Assembly: GCA_946887085.1 (NCBI GenBank)
Contig: CAMPKG010000051.1
Span: forward strand, 1 to 13,783
Direction: 5' to 3'
From: an uncultured Sphingobacteriales bacterium
GTDB lineage: Bacteria; Bacteroidota; Bacteroidia; Chitinophagales; Chitinophagaceae
DNA: 13,783 nt
Each line of letters starts with the position of its first letter. Position 1 is the first letter of the stretch. Shown in pieces: positions 5,977-11,935 of this stretch. The notes beneath the pieces were generated by a model. It was not told where the DNA came from, did no database searches, and saw only the letters and a program-made list of their open reading frames with translations. The position numbers and the translations under genes are program-made.

Positions 5977-7839
5977 ATGATCATTCTTGGTGTGTCTGCC
6001 TTCTATCACGATGCCGCAGCGAGTATCATACAGAACGGTGAGATAATTGCGGCGGCGCAGGAGGAAAGATTTACCCGCATCAAACATGATCCGTCATTCC
6101 CCGCAAATGCCGTACACTACTGCCTGGAAGAGGCAGGCGCTACTATAGATGAGCTGGACGCGGTGGTGTTCTATGACAAGCCCCTATTGAAGTTTGAAAG
6201 ACTGCTGGAAACTTATTACGCTTTTGCTCCAAAAGGCGTGCGCTCCTTTATTACATCTATGCCTGTATGGATCAAAGAAAAGATGTTTCTTAAAAAGCTG
6301 ATCAGGGACGAGCTGGAAAAGGTATCGGCTTACGACAGGAAAAAGCTGAAGCTTTTGTTCCCTGAGCACCACCTGTCGCATGCGGCAAGCGCTTTTTACC
6401 CTACCGATTTCAAAGATGCCGCTATCGTTACACTGGATGGCGTAGGTGAATGGGCGACAACATCTATATGCAAAGGAGAAGACAACAAGATCACCATACT
6501 TAAGGAACTCAAGTTCCCGCATTCGATAGGCTTGTTGTATTCTGCATTCACCTATTACTGCGGCTTCAAAGTAAACTCGGGAGAATACAAACTGATGGGG
6601 CTGGCCCCTTATGGCAATCACGGCTCACCGGAAGTGGAGCGATACGTGGACATCATTAAGCGGTCGCTGATCGATATAAAGGATGACGGCTCCATCTTTC
6701 TTGACCAAAGCTATTTTAACTACGCCACCGGCTTGCGGATGGTACATGACAGTAAATGGGAAGCACTGTTTGGTTTCCCACGCCGCAGATCTGAATCTGA
6801 TCTGGAGCAACATCACTGCGACCTGGCGCTTGCTATACAGCAAGTAACGGAAGAGATCGTGATCAAAGTAGCGCGAGAGGCCAAAAGGCTCACTGGCTCT
6901 GATAACCTTTGTCTTGCAGGTGGCGTTGCGCTCAACTGCGTGGCGAATGGCAAACTCCAGAAAGAGAATATTTTTAAGGACATATACATACAGCCTGCCG
7001 CCGGCGACGCCGGTGGCGCACTGGGAGCTGCGCTGGCTGCATATTATATCTACTTCAACCAGCCTCGCCATATCAATTACCGGTACGATGCGATGAAAGG
7101 CTCTTACCTGGGCCCCGCCTTTGCCGACAGCGACATCCTGAAGATGTGCAAGAAGTACAACGCGGTATACAAAAGGATGGATGATCCTGAACAACTATTT
7201 GCTGAAACCGCAAGGTTAATAGCAGGCGGCAACGTAATTGGCTGGTTCCAGGGAAGAATGGAATTCGGACCAAGGGCACTGGGCGCACGCAGCATCATTG
7301 CCGACCCGCGTAATCCCGAGATGCAAAAAAAGCTGAACCTGAAGATCAAATACCGCGAAGGTTTCAGGCCTTTCGCGCCAAGTGTACTACACGAAGACAG
7401 GTCGGACTATTTTGAGATCAATTCCCCATCGCCATATATGCTGCTGGTACAGCCGGTAGTGCAAAGCAGGAGGAATAAGCTGCCATCCAACTATGGCTCG
7501 ATGCCATTGCTGGAAAAACTGTATTTCCTTCGCAGCGATCTGCCGTCGATCACGCATATCGACTATTCGGCACGCATACAAACGGTTCATAAGGAAACCA
7601 ATCCAAGGTACCACAGCCTTATTGAACATTTCAAAAAACTGACGGGTTATGGCGTGCTCATCAATACCTCCTTCAACGTGCGCGGAGAACCTATTGTTTG
7701 CACACCTGAGGATGCGTACAAATGCCTGATGAGGACAGAAATGGACTACCTGGTAGTGGGCGACTATATCTTTGACAAAAAGACACAACCTGCCTGGAAG
7801 GAAACTGAACAGTGGAAGGAACAATATCAACTTGACTGA
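5977..7839 (+). CDS. O-carbamoyltransferase, NodU/CmcH/SxtI family
   Basis: The 620-residue cytosolic enzyme is predicted to activate carbamoyl phosphate with ATP to carbamoyl-adenylate and pass the carbamoyl group to a hydroxyl on an acceptor. The N-terminal Kae1/ASKHA-like domain begins with the family signature ILGVSAFYHDAAA. Metal ligands expected from the TobZ structure are present with matching spacing: H131 and H135 in HHLSH, D154 in TLDGVGEW, and probably D344 in AAGDAGGALG. The C-terminal YrdC-like part shows GRMEFGPRALGARSI (416-430) and LINTSFNVRGEP (571-582). Length is at the upper end of the family norm. The downstream DUF5989-like and SxtJ-like genes match the SxtI-K-J grouping. 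No acceptor-synthesis gene is in the window; an envelope glycan or lipid is my inference. Confidence 0.93.
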   Translation: MIILGVSAFYHDAAASIIQNGEIIAAAQEERFTRIKHDPSFPANAVHYCLEEAGATIDELDAVVFYDKPLLKFERLLETYYAFAPKGVRSFITSMPVWIKEKMFLKKLIRDELEKVSAYDRKKLKLLFPEHHLSHAASAFYPTDFKDAAIVTLDGVGEWATTSICKGEDNKITILKELKFPHSIGLLYSAFTYYCGFKVNSGEYKLMGLAPYGNHGSPEVERYVDIIKRSLIDIKDDGSIFLDQSYFNYATGLRMVHDSKWEALFGFPRRRSESDLEQHHCDLALAIQQVTEEIVIKVAREAKRLTGSDNLCLAGGVALNCVANGKLQKENIFKDIYIQPAAGDAGGALGAALAAYYIYFNQPRHINYRYDAMKGSYLGPAFADSDILKMCKKYNAVYKRMDDPEQLFAETARLIAGGNVIGWFQGRMEFGPRALGARSIIADPRNPEMQKKLNLKIKYREGFRPFAPSVLHEDRSDYFEINSPSPYMLLVQPVVQSRRNKLPSNYGSMPLLEKLYFLRSDLPSITHIDYSARIQTVHKETNPRYHSLIEHFKKLTGYGVLINTSFNVRGEPIVCTPEDAYKCLMRTEMDYLVVGDYIFDKKTQPAWKETEQWKEQYQLD

Positions 7840-7891
7840 TCTGCACGAACTTTTGCGACGCCGGCGCACTATGGGGTCAGACTGCGTAGCC

Positions 7892-7923
7892 GCCACTATA
7901 TCATTATAATATGGCCTTTTTTT
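7892..7923 (+). terminator. Weak intrinsic terminator after the carbamoyltransferase gene
   Basis: GCCA-(C)-TAT at 7892-7899 can pair with ATA-TGGC at 7909-7915 with one bulged C, and is followed by a run of seven T (7917-7923). It is AT-rich and only moderately stable. It is followed 4 bp later by the -7 box for the next gene, so termination may be partial. Confidence 0.4.
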
Positions 7924-7926
7924 GGC

Positions 7927-7934
7927 TATTTTTG
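7927..7934 (+). promoter_or_regulatory. Candidate -7 box for the DUF5989/SxtJ-like gene pair
   Basis: TATTTTTG, a TAnnTTTG match, lies 16 bp before the ATG at 7951 within a second exact copy of GCTATTTTTGAGC (7925-7937). The copy shared with the carbamoyltransferase promoter suggests common control. Confidence 0.5.
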
Positions 7935-7950
7935 AGCCTCATTCAGATTT

Positions 7951-8100
7951 ATGGAAACCATTCGTGATTTTGTTCTGTTTTTAAGGAAGAGGAAGAAATG
8001 GTGGCTGGCCCCGATGATCGTTATCCTGCTGCTGCTTGGCGTTCTTATTGTTGTAGGTGGCTCCAGCGCAATAGCGCCATTCATTTATACCTTATTCTAA
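7951..8100 (+). CDS. 49-aa DUF5989 / SxtK-like membrane peptide
   Basis: This short gene encodes a 49-residue protein with the features of DUF5989 (SxtK-like) proteins. An amphipathic start (METIRDFVLF) and a basic aromatic patch (LRKRKKWWLAP, 11-21) are followed by one membrane helix (about 22-36). A small-residue turn GGSSAIAP (36-43) and the ending FIYTLF follow; 'SA(V/I)APFIYTLF' is the hallmark of the family as I recall it. The ATG at 7951 is the natural start, with a candidate promoter directly upstream. The SxtJ-like gene starts 8 bp after its stop. The role is unknown; the constant association with a carbamoyltransferase suggests it anchors or assists the enzyme at the membrane. Confidence 0.85.
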   Translation: METIRDFVLFLRKRKKWWLAPMIVILLLLGVLIVVGGSSAIAPFIYTLF

Positions 8101-8108
8101 CCCCGGTA

Positions 8109-8474
8109 ATGACCAATAATAACATCAACAAATACAAGGTCATACTGGTTATAACCGTGGGCATGGGGCTGCTGAGCCTCCTGTTCAGTTCCAAAATATT
8201 GCTGTACATAGGTCTTGGTGCCGGCGTTCTGTCGCTGGTCTCTGAAAAACTGGCAGGCGGTGTAGTTTGGGTGTGGGGAAAGATCGCCCTGGTGCTGGGA
8301 TTTATCAATACTCGCATCCTGCTCAGCCTGGTTTATTTCGTTTTCCTTTTACCTATATCAGCGCTTTCAAAAATGTTTTCGAAGAACGGGGTGATCAAAA
8401 AGCGTAAAGAAGGCAGTTATTTCGAGCAACGCGACCATTTATACACCCCGGAAGATATATCCAACACGTGGTAG
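8109..8474 (+). CDS. SxtJ-like small membrane protein
   Basis: The protein has 121 residues when started at the ATG at 8109. A longer GTG frame from 7998 overlaps the peptide gene upstream and adds no hydrophobic or conserved sequence, so I reject it. It has three or so membrane segments (about 10-24, 27-44 and 55-85) and a basic stretch KKRKEG. The cytosolic tail has the form SYFEQRDHLYTPEDISNTW, matching the 'SY...R.H.YTPED...W' ending of SxtJ-type proteins found beside carbamoyltransferases. It probably forms one transcript with the 49-aa peptide gene and ends directly at a strong terminator. Molecular function is unknown; it may dock the carbamoyltransferase at the inner membrane. Confidence 0.8.
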   Translation: MTNNNINKYKVILVITVGMGLLSLLFSSKILLYIGLGAGVLSLVSEKLAGGVVWVWGKIALVLGFINTRILLSLVYFVFLLPISALSKMFSKNGVIKKRKEGSYFEQRDHLYTPEDISNTW

Positions 8475-8511
8475 CAAAAGAAGCGCGTATATTCTACGTG
8501 CTTCCGTTTTG
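8475..8511 (+). terminator. Strong intrinsic terminator, possibly bidirectional
   Basis: It begins at the base after the SxtJ-like stop codon. GAAGCGCGTA (8480-8489) pairs with TACGTGCTTC (8495-8504) over ten positions with one G-T wobble and a 5-nt loop. It is flanked by CAAAA before and CGTTTTG after, which extend the stem. Confidence 0.8.
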
Positions 8512-8588
8512 CCTTCACAAAAACGCCGTTCACCGATAAACTCCAGCTTTTTGCCGAAAAGCCGTTCCGGCCATCCGCCCGGACGATA

Positions 8589-8596
8589 TACATTTG
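8589..8596 (+). promoter_or_regulatory. Candidate -7 box for the TonB-dependent receptor gene
   Basis: TACATTTG (TAnnTTTG) lies 22 bp before the ATG at 8619 and follows the terminator of the preceding cluster, so a promoter is needed in this gap. No clear -33 box is present at standard spacing. Confidence 0.5.
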
Positions 8597-8618
8597 CATT
8601 CAATTCACAAGTTATCAA

Positions 8619-10838
8619 ATGAACCAGGCTTTACTTGTAAAACGTATTTCTTCACTCTTTAAACCGGCTGTATTCGTACTTGCTACGGTTGCCTTATCGC
8701 TTTCATCATGGGCACAATCAACCATTACCGGCAAAGTGACTGATGAAAAAGGCAAACCGGTACGCGGCGCCAGCGTGTATCTCGATAATACCATCGATGG
8801 GGCAACCACGGATAGCCTGGGAGCATTCAGCTTTACCACGGAAGAAAAAGGCCCGCAAACGCTGGTGGCTTCTGAAGTAGCCCATGAAAATGCAGGCTTG
8901 CCCGTTACCATCAATGGCGACTTGAAAGATATTGTCCTGAAAATGAAGACAGCTGCCCGCAACCTGGATGAGGTGGTGGTGACAGCGGGTTCGTTTGAAG
9001 CCTCGGACAAGGGGAAAACTGTCCTTAACTCTTTAGACATTGTGACCACCGCGGGCTCCCAGGCCGACGTAGTAAAAGCTATTCAGACACTACCCGGTAC
9101 GCAACAACAAGGCACACAAACCGGATTATTTGTGCGCGGCGGTGATGCGAGCGAGGCTGCGTTTGTGGTAGATGGGCTTATAGCACAGAACGCATTTTTC
9201 AGCACTGCGCCGGGCGTGGCGGCCCGTGGGCGTTTCAGTCCCTTCCAGTTCAAAGGTATCGCCTTCAGCAGCGGTGGTTACAGTGCGCGGTACGGACAGG
9301 CGCTGTCATCGGTACTGGAATTGAATAGTAACGATATGCCTGATAAAAGCACGATCAATACAGGCATTAATATGGCAGGGATCTATTTTTCGGGCGCCAA
9401 AGTATTGAAGAACACAAGCCTTGAGGGATCTGCATCGTACAACAACCTGAGCCCCTTCTATGGGATTGCAGAAACCAATATCGACTTTTACGACGTGCCT
9501 AAAGGCGGTGGCGGTTCAGCAAAGTTCACGCACAAACCAAATAAAGATGGCATTATCAAGGCTTTGGTGAACTACAGCATATTCAGCAGTGGCACAAGGC
9601 TACCCAATCCTACAACCGGAATGGAAACGAACACCTTGGATTTCGGCTTGAAGAACCAGAACGCCTACGGCAACGTTTCCTATCGTCAAATGCTCAAAGG
9701 AAAATGGAACCTATACTTTGCTGGTTCATACAGTTACAACCAGGATGACATTAAATGGGATAATACGCCCAGCGTGAACAAAGATGACCGGATGCAGTTT
9801 CGCGGAGAGGCAAAAAGATATATTACAACAAGGCTGAGCATACTGGCGGGTACGGAAGTGCAGCGTTTTATGTACAACCGAAGTTTCCCCGTACAGACTG
9901 ATTTCACTGAGACACAGCTCGCGGGCTACGCTGAAGCAGATTGGATCCCAATCTATTGGTTGGCTTTTAAACCAGGCGTACGATATGAGCATAGCGAGCT
10001 GCTGCAGAAGAATGCGATATCCCCGAGGCTGGCGATGGCTATTAAAGCAGGAAAAAACGGACAGTTTTCATTGGCGAGCGGCGTGTTCTACCAAACACCC
10101 GACCCCCAATATCTTTATCCATCGCAACTGTCTCTATTCACCCCATCCGCGGAATTCCAGCGCTCGATCCACTATATCGCCAACTATCAGTTGATGAAGA
10201 ATGACAGGATACTTCGCATAGAAGGTTATTACAAAGATTACGATAACCTTATTCGAGAAACCAATACCACGTTTGATCCAAATAATTTTCGAATACCCTC
10301 AGATACTATTACAATGAATAATACAGGGTATGGCTATGCAACAGGCGCAGAACTATTCTGGCGTGACAAAAAGAGCATTAAAAATGCTGATTACTGGATA
10401 TCGTACAGCTATATAGATACCCGCAGGCTCTATAAAAACTATCTTGCCGAGGTACAACCTGATTTTATTGCGACGCACAACCTGAACATTGTTACCAAGT
10501 ATTTTATTCCTAAATGGCAGACGCAGATCAATACAACTTATAGCTATGCCAGTGGCAGACCCTTTTACAATCCGTTGATAGCTCCGACAGCAGCAAACTT
10601 TATGTCGGAAACCACTAAAGATTATCATAACCTGTCAATCGCTATCAACTACCTGACGTCCATCAAAAAATGGTTTACGGTTATCTACGGTGGAGTAGAT
10701 AATGTCACCAATGCGAAAAACGAGTTTGGATACAGGTATAATGGCACCACCAAAATTCCGGTACGGCCGGCTTTGTACCGTTCAGTTTTCGTCGGCATCA
10801 ACTTCTCACTCACCGAATTTGACAGGGACGAGCTCTAA
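8619..10838 (+). CDS. TonB-dependent outer-membrane receptor with carboxypeptidase-regulatory-like N-domain
   Basis: The 739-residue protein should import a specific ligand across the outer membrane using TonB energy. A signal peptide (1-32, cleavage after SWA) precedes a carboxypeptidase-regulatory-like beta-sandwich (about 34-112, TITGKVTDEKGKPVRGASVYL). A linker contains LDEVVVTA (116-123). The plug domain (about 130-235) includes GLFVRGGDASEAAFVVDGL at 169-187, and the rest is a beta-barrel rich in alternating aromatic strands. It is shorter than SusC proteins (about 1000 aa) and no SusD follows, so it is not a classical glycan-utilisation pair. The C-terminus ends FDRDEL, not the usual terminal aromatic, with the last strand at 'SVFVGINFSL'. 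The substrate is unknown; there are no siderophore or vitamin genes nearby. The next gene follows after 30 bp and is probably cotranscribed. Confidence 0.92.
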   Translation: MNQALLVKRISSLFKPAVFVLATVALSLSSWAQSTITGKVTDEKGKPVRGASVYLDNTIDGATTDSLGAFSFTTEEKGPQTLVASEVAHENAGLPVTINGDLKDIVLKMKTAARNLDEVVVTAGSFEASDKGKTVLNSLDIVTTAGSQADVVKAIQTLPGTQQQGTQTGLFVRGGDASEAAFVVDGLIAQNAFFSTAPGVAARGRFSPFQFKGIAFSSGGYSARYGQALSSVLELNSNDMPDKSTINTGINMAGIYFSGAKVLKNTSLEGSASYNNLSPFYGIAETNIDFYDVPKGGGGSAKFTHKPNKDGIIKALVNYSIFSSGTRLPNPTTGMETNTLDFGLKNQNAYGNVSYRQMLKGKWNLYFAGSYSYNQDDIKWDNTPSVNKDDRMQFRGEAKRYITTRLSILAGTEVQRFMYNRSFPVQTDFTETQLAGYAEADWIPIYWLAFKPGVRYEHSELLQKNAISPRLAMAIKAGKNGQFSLASGVFYQTPDPQYLYPSQLSLFTPSAEFQRSIHYIANYQLMKNDRILRIEGYYKDYDNLIRETNTTFDPNNFRIPSDTITMNNTGYGYATGAELFWRDKKSIKNADYWISYSYIDTRRLYKNYLAEVQPDFIATHNLNIVTKYFIPKWQTQINTTYSYASGRPFYNPLIAPTAANFMSETTKDYHNLSIAINYLTSIKKWFTVIYGGVDNVTNAKNEFGYRYNGTTKIPVRPALYRSVFVGINFSLTEFDRDEL

Positions 10839-10868
10839 ACTTTCTAAAAACAATCAAACATCAATATC

Positions 10869-11525
10869 ATGACACGTTACATTCTACTTATCGCAATGAC
10901 GGCTATGGGCTTTCTCAATTGCCCCGCACAGGCCTCTTTCCAGGAAGCATTGGCCAAAACCTTTATCGCCTTTGACACGACACAGGACTACCAGAAGAAA
11001 GTTGACGCGAGCAACAAGATCGGCCTGATCGCTAAAAAATGGAATACCGAATGGAGCACACACTATTATAATGCTTATGCCAAATGTGTGCTTTCTTATA
11101 TGGATAAAGATGAAGCAAAACGCGACGCGTATGTCGATGAAGCCGACCGTGAGCTGGATGAAGCAATATCGCTACTGGGAAAAGAGTCTGACGAAACCCA
11201 TGTACTGAAAGCGATGCTTGCTAATGCACGCATGGCGGTAAAGCCCCAGGCACGCTGGCAGAAATACGGTAAGGTTTTCGACGAGAACCTTGAAAAAGCA
11301 AAAGAATTGAATGCTGATAATCCGCGTATCTACTACCTGAAAGGCACCAGCAAATTCTTCACGCCCAAAATGTTTGGCGGCGGTAAAGATGCAGCTCTGC
11401 CTTACTTCGAAAAAGCAGACGGCTTGTATGCTAAAGAGTCTAATGCTGATATCACCAAACCTTACTGGGGCAAAGAAGCCAATACCTACTTTATAACAGA
11501 GTGCAAAAAAGAAGACAAAAAATAA
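10869..11525 (+). CDS. Secreted TPR-like protein, function unknown
   Basis: The 218-residue protein has a signal peptide (about 1-22, MTRYILLIAM...CPAQA) that should direct it to the periplasm. The mature part is helical and charged, with TPR-like pairs: one helix pair around 66-105 (YNAYAKCVLSYM, then EADRELDEAISLLG), and a second in which NADNPRIYYLKGT is followed by MFGGGKDAALPYFEKA. The 'FGGGK.AA.P.FEKA' element recurs in small Bacteroidota periplasmic proteins that I recognise only as conserved and uncharacterised. It lies 30 bp after the TonB-dependent receptor gene and before a terminator, making a two-gene transcript. A role as periplasmic partner or quality-control factor for the receptor is inference. 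Confidence 0.8.
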   Translation: MTRYILLIAMTAMGFLNCPAQASFQEALAKTFIAFDTTQDYQKKVDASNKIGLIAKKWNTEWSTHYYNAYAKCVLSYMDKDEAKRDAYVDEADRELDEAISLLGKESDETHVLKAMLANARMAVKPQARWQKYGKVFDENLEKAKELNADNPRIYYLKGTSKFFTPKMFGGGKDAALPYFEKADGLYAKESNADITKPYWGKEANTYFITECKKEDKK

Positions 11526-11547
11526 ACATCACACTAACAACATGTTA

Positions 11548-11578
11548 AAGCCCTGCTCATAGCGGGGCTTTTCTTTTA
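11548..11578 (+). terminator. Intrinsic terminator of the receptor/TPR operon
   Basis: AAGCCCTGC (11548-11556) pairs with GCGGGGCTT (11562-11570) with one T-G wobble and a TCATA loop, followed by TTCTTTT. It lies 22 bp after the TPR-like gene's stop codon. Confidence 0.85.
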
Positions 11579-11596
11579 ACCTAGGTTGAATAGGGC

Positions 11597-11616
11597 TGGC
11601 ACGACCTTTTTTATAC
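11597..11616 (+). repeat. 20-bp dispersed element, copy 2 (sigma-54-like TGGCACG core)
   Basis: TGGCACGACCTTTTTTATAC is identical to copy 1 read on the minus strand at 5805-5786. It lies after a terminator and about 35 bp before the start of a small membrane-protein gene, exactly where a promoter would be expected. The TGGCACG core fits a sigma-54 -24 element; the -12 element is non-canonical (TTTT in place of TTGC). Confidence 0.6.
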
Positions 11617-11651
11617 AATAGAGGATTTGATAAGGAAGAAAAGGAAAAGTG

Positions 11652-11855
11652 ATGAAAGTACTGGCGTTCATACGGGCAATGAGATGGAAGAATCTGATAA
11701 TTGTAGCAGTGGTAACAACGATATTAGGATTGGTGCTGACATTATACTCCTGCAGGAAACCTGGTAAACCTACAATTGATAGCGGGAAAGAAGTAAAGGC
11801 GAAAAGTGAAAGCTCATTAGTATGTACGCCGGCAGGATGTGAAGACAGTATGTAA
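11652..11855 (+). CDS. 67-aa single-pass membrane protein, function unknown
   Basis: I do not recognise this protein. Started at the ATG at 11652 (a GTG one codon upstream is possible) it has 67 residues: a basic N-terminus (RAMRWKN), one membrane helix (about 13-33), then a polar tail. Cys34 in LYSC resembles a lipobox, but Tyr at -2 and the distance from the N-terminus make lipoprotein processing uncertain. The tail carries C58 and C63 (CTPAGC), which could form a disulphide in the periplasm. It stands alone between a terminator plus the 20-bp promoter-like element upstream and a strong hairpin downstream, which argues for a real, separately regulated gene. A purine-rich leader (AAGGAAGAAAAGG) precedes the start. 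Confidence 0.6.
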   Translation: MKVLAFIRAMRWKNLIIVAVVTTILGLVLTLYSCRKPGKPTIDSGKEVKAKSESSLVCTPAGCEDSM

Positions 11856-11875
11856 GTGCGGGCGTAAGAGATTTA

Positions 11876-11916
11876 CAGCGGGGAGGCATGACATGTCTCC
11901 CCGCTGTGCATTTTAT
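11876..11916 (+). terminator. Strong hairpin terminator after the 67-aa gene
   Basis: CAGCGGGGAG (11876-11885) pairs perfectly with CTCCCCGCTG (11897-11906) around an 11-nt loop, followed by the T-rich TGCATTTTATTG. An upstream in-frame ATG for the next gene (11888) falls in the loop, supporting the later start for that gene. Confidence 0.75.
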
Positions 11917-11935
11917 TGTTCTGCATCAATTGTCA

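Noticed and set aside
7998..8108. GTG-initiated 37-residue N-terminal extension of the SxtJ-like protein
   Set aside because: It overlaps the DUF5989-like gene in another frame and has no conserved sequence. The ATG at 8109 gives the expected membrane-protein start.
5977..8474. A saxitoxin biosynthesis cluster
   Set aside because: Only the carbamoyltransferase and its two accessory-like genes are present. There is no polyketide-like starter enzyme, amidinotransferase or Rieske oxygenase gene in the window.
8619..10838. SusC-type glycan importer
   Set aside because: At 739 aa it is far shorter than SusC proteins, and no SusD-like lipoprotein or carbohydrate enzyme gene is adjacent.
11888..11935. 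Upstream ATG for the GT-C-like protein
   Set aside because: It lies in the loop of a strong terminator hairpin. The tandem ATGs at 11936/11939 lead directly into the first membrane helix.
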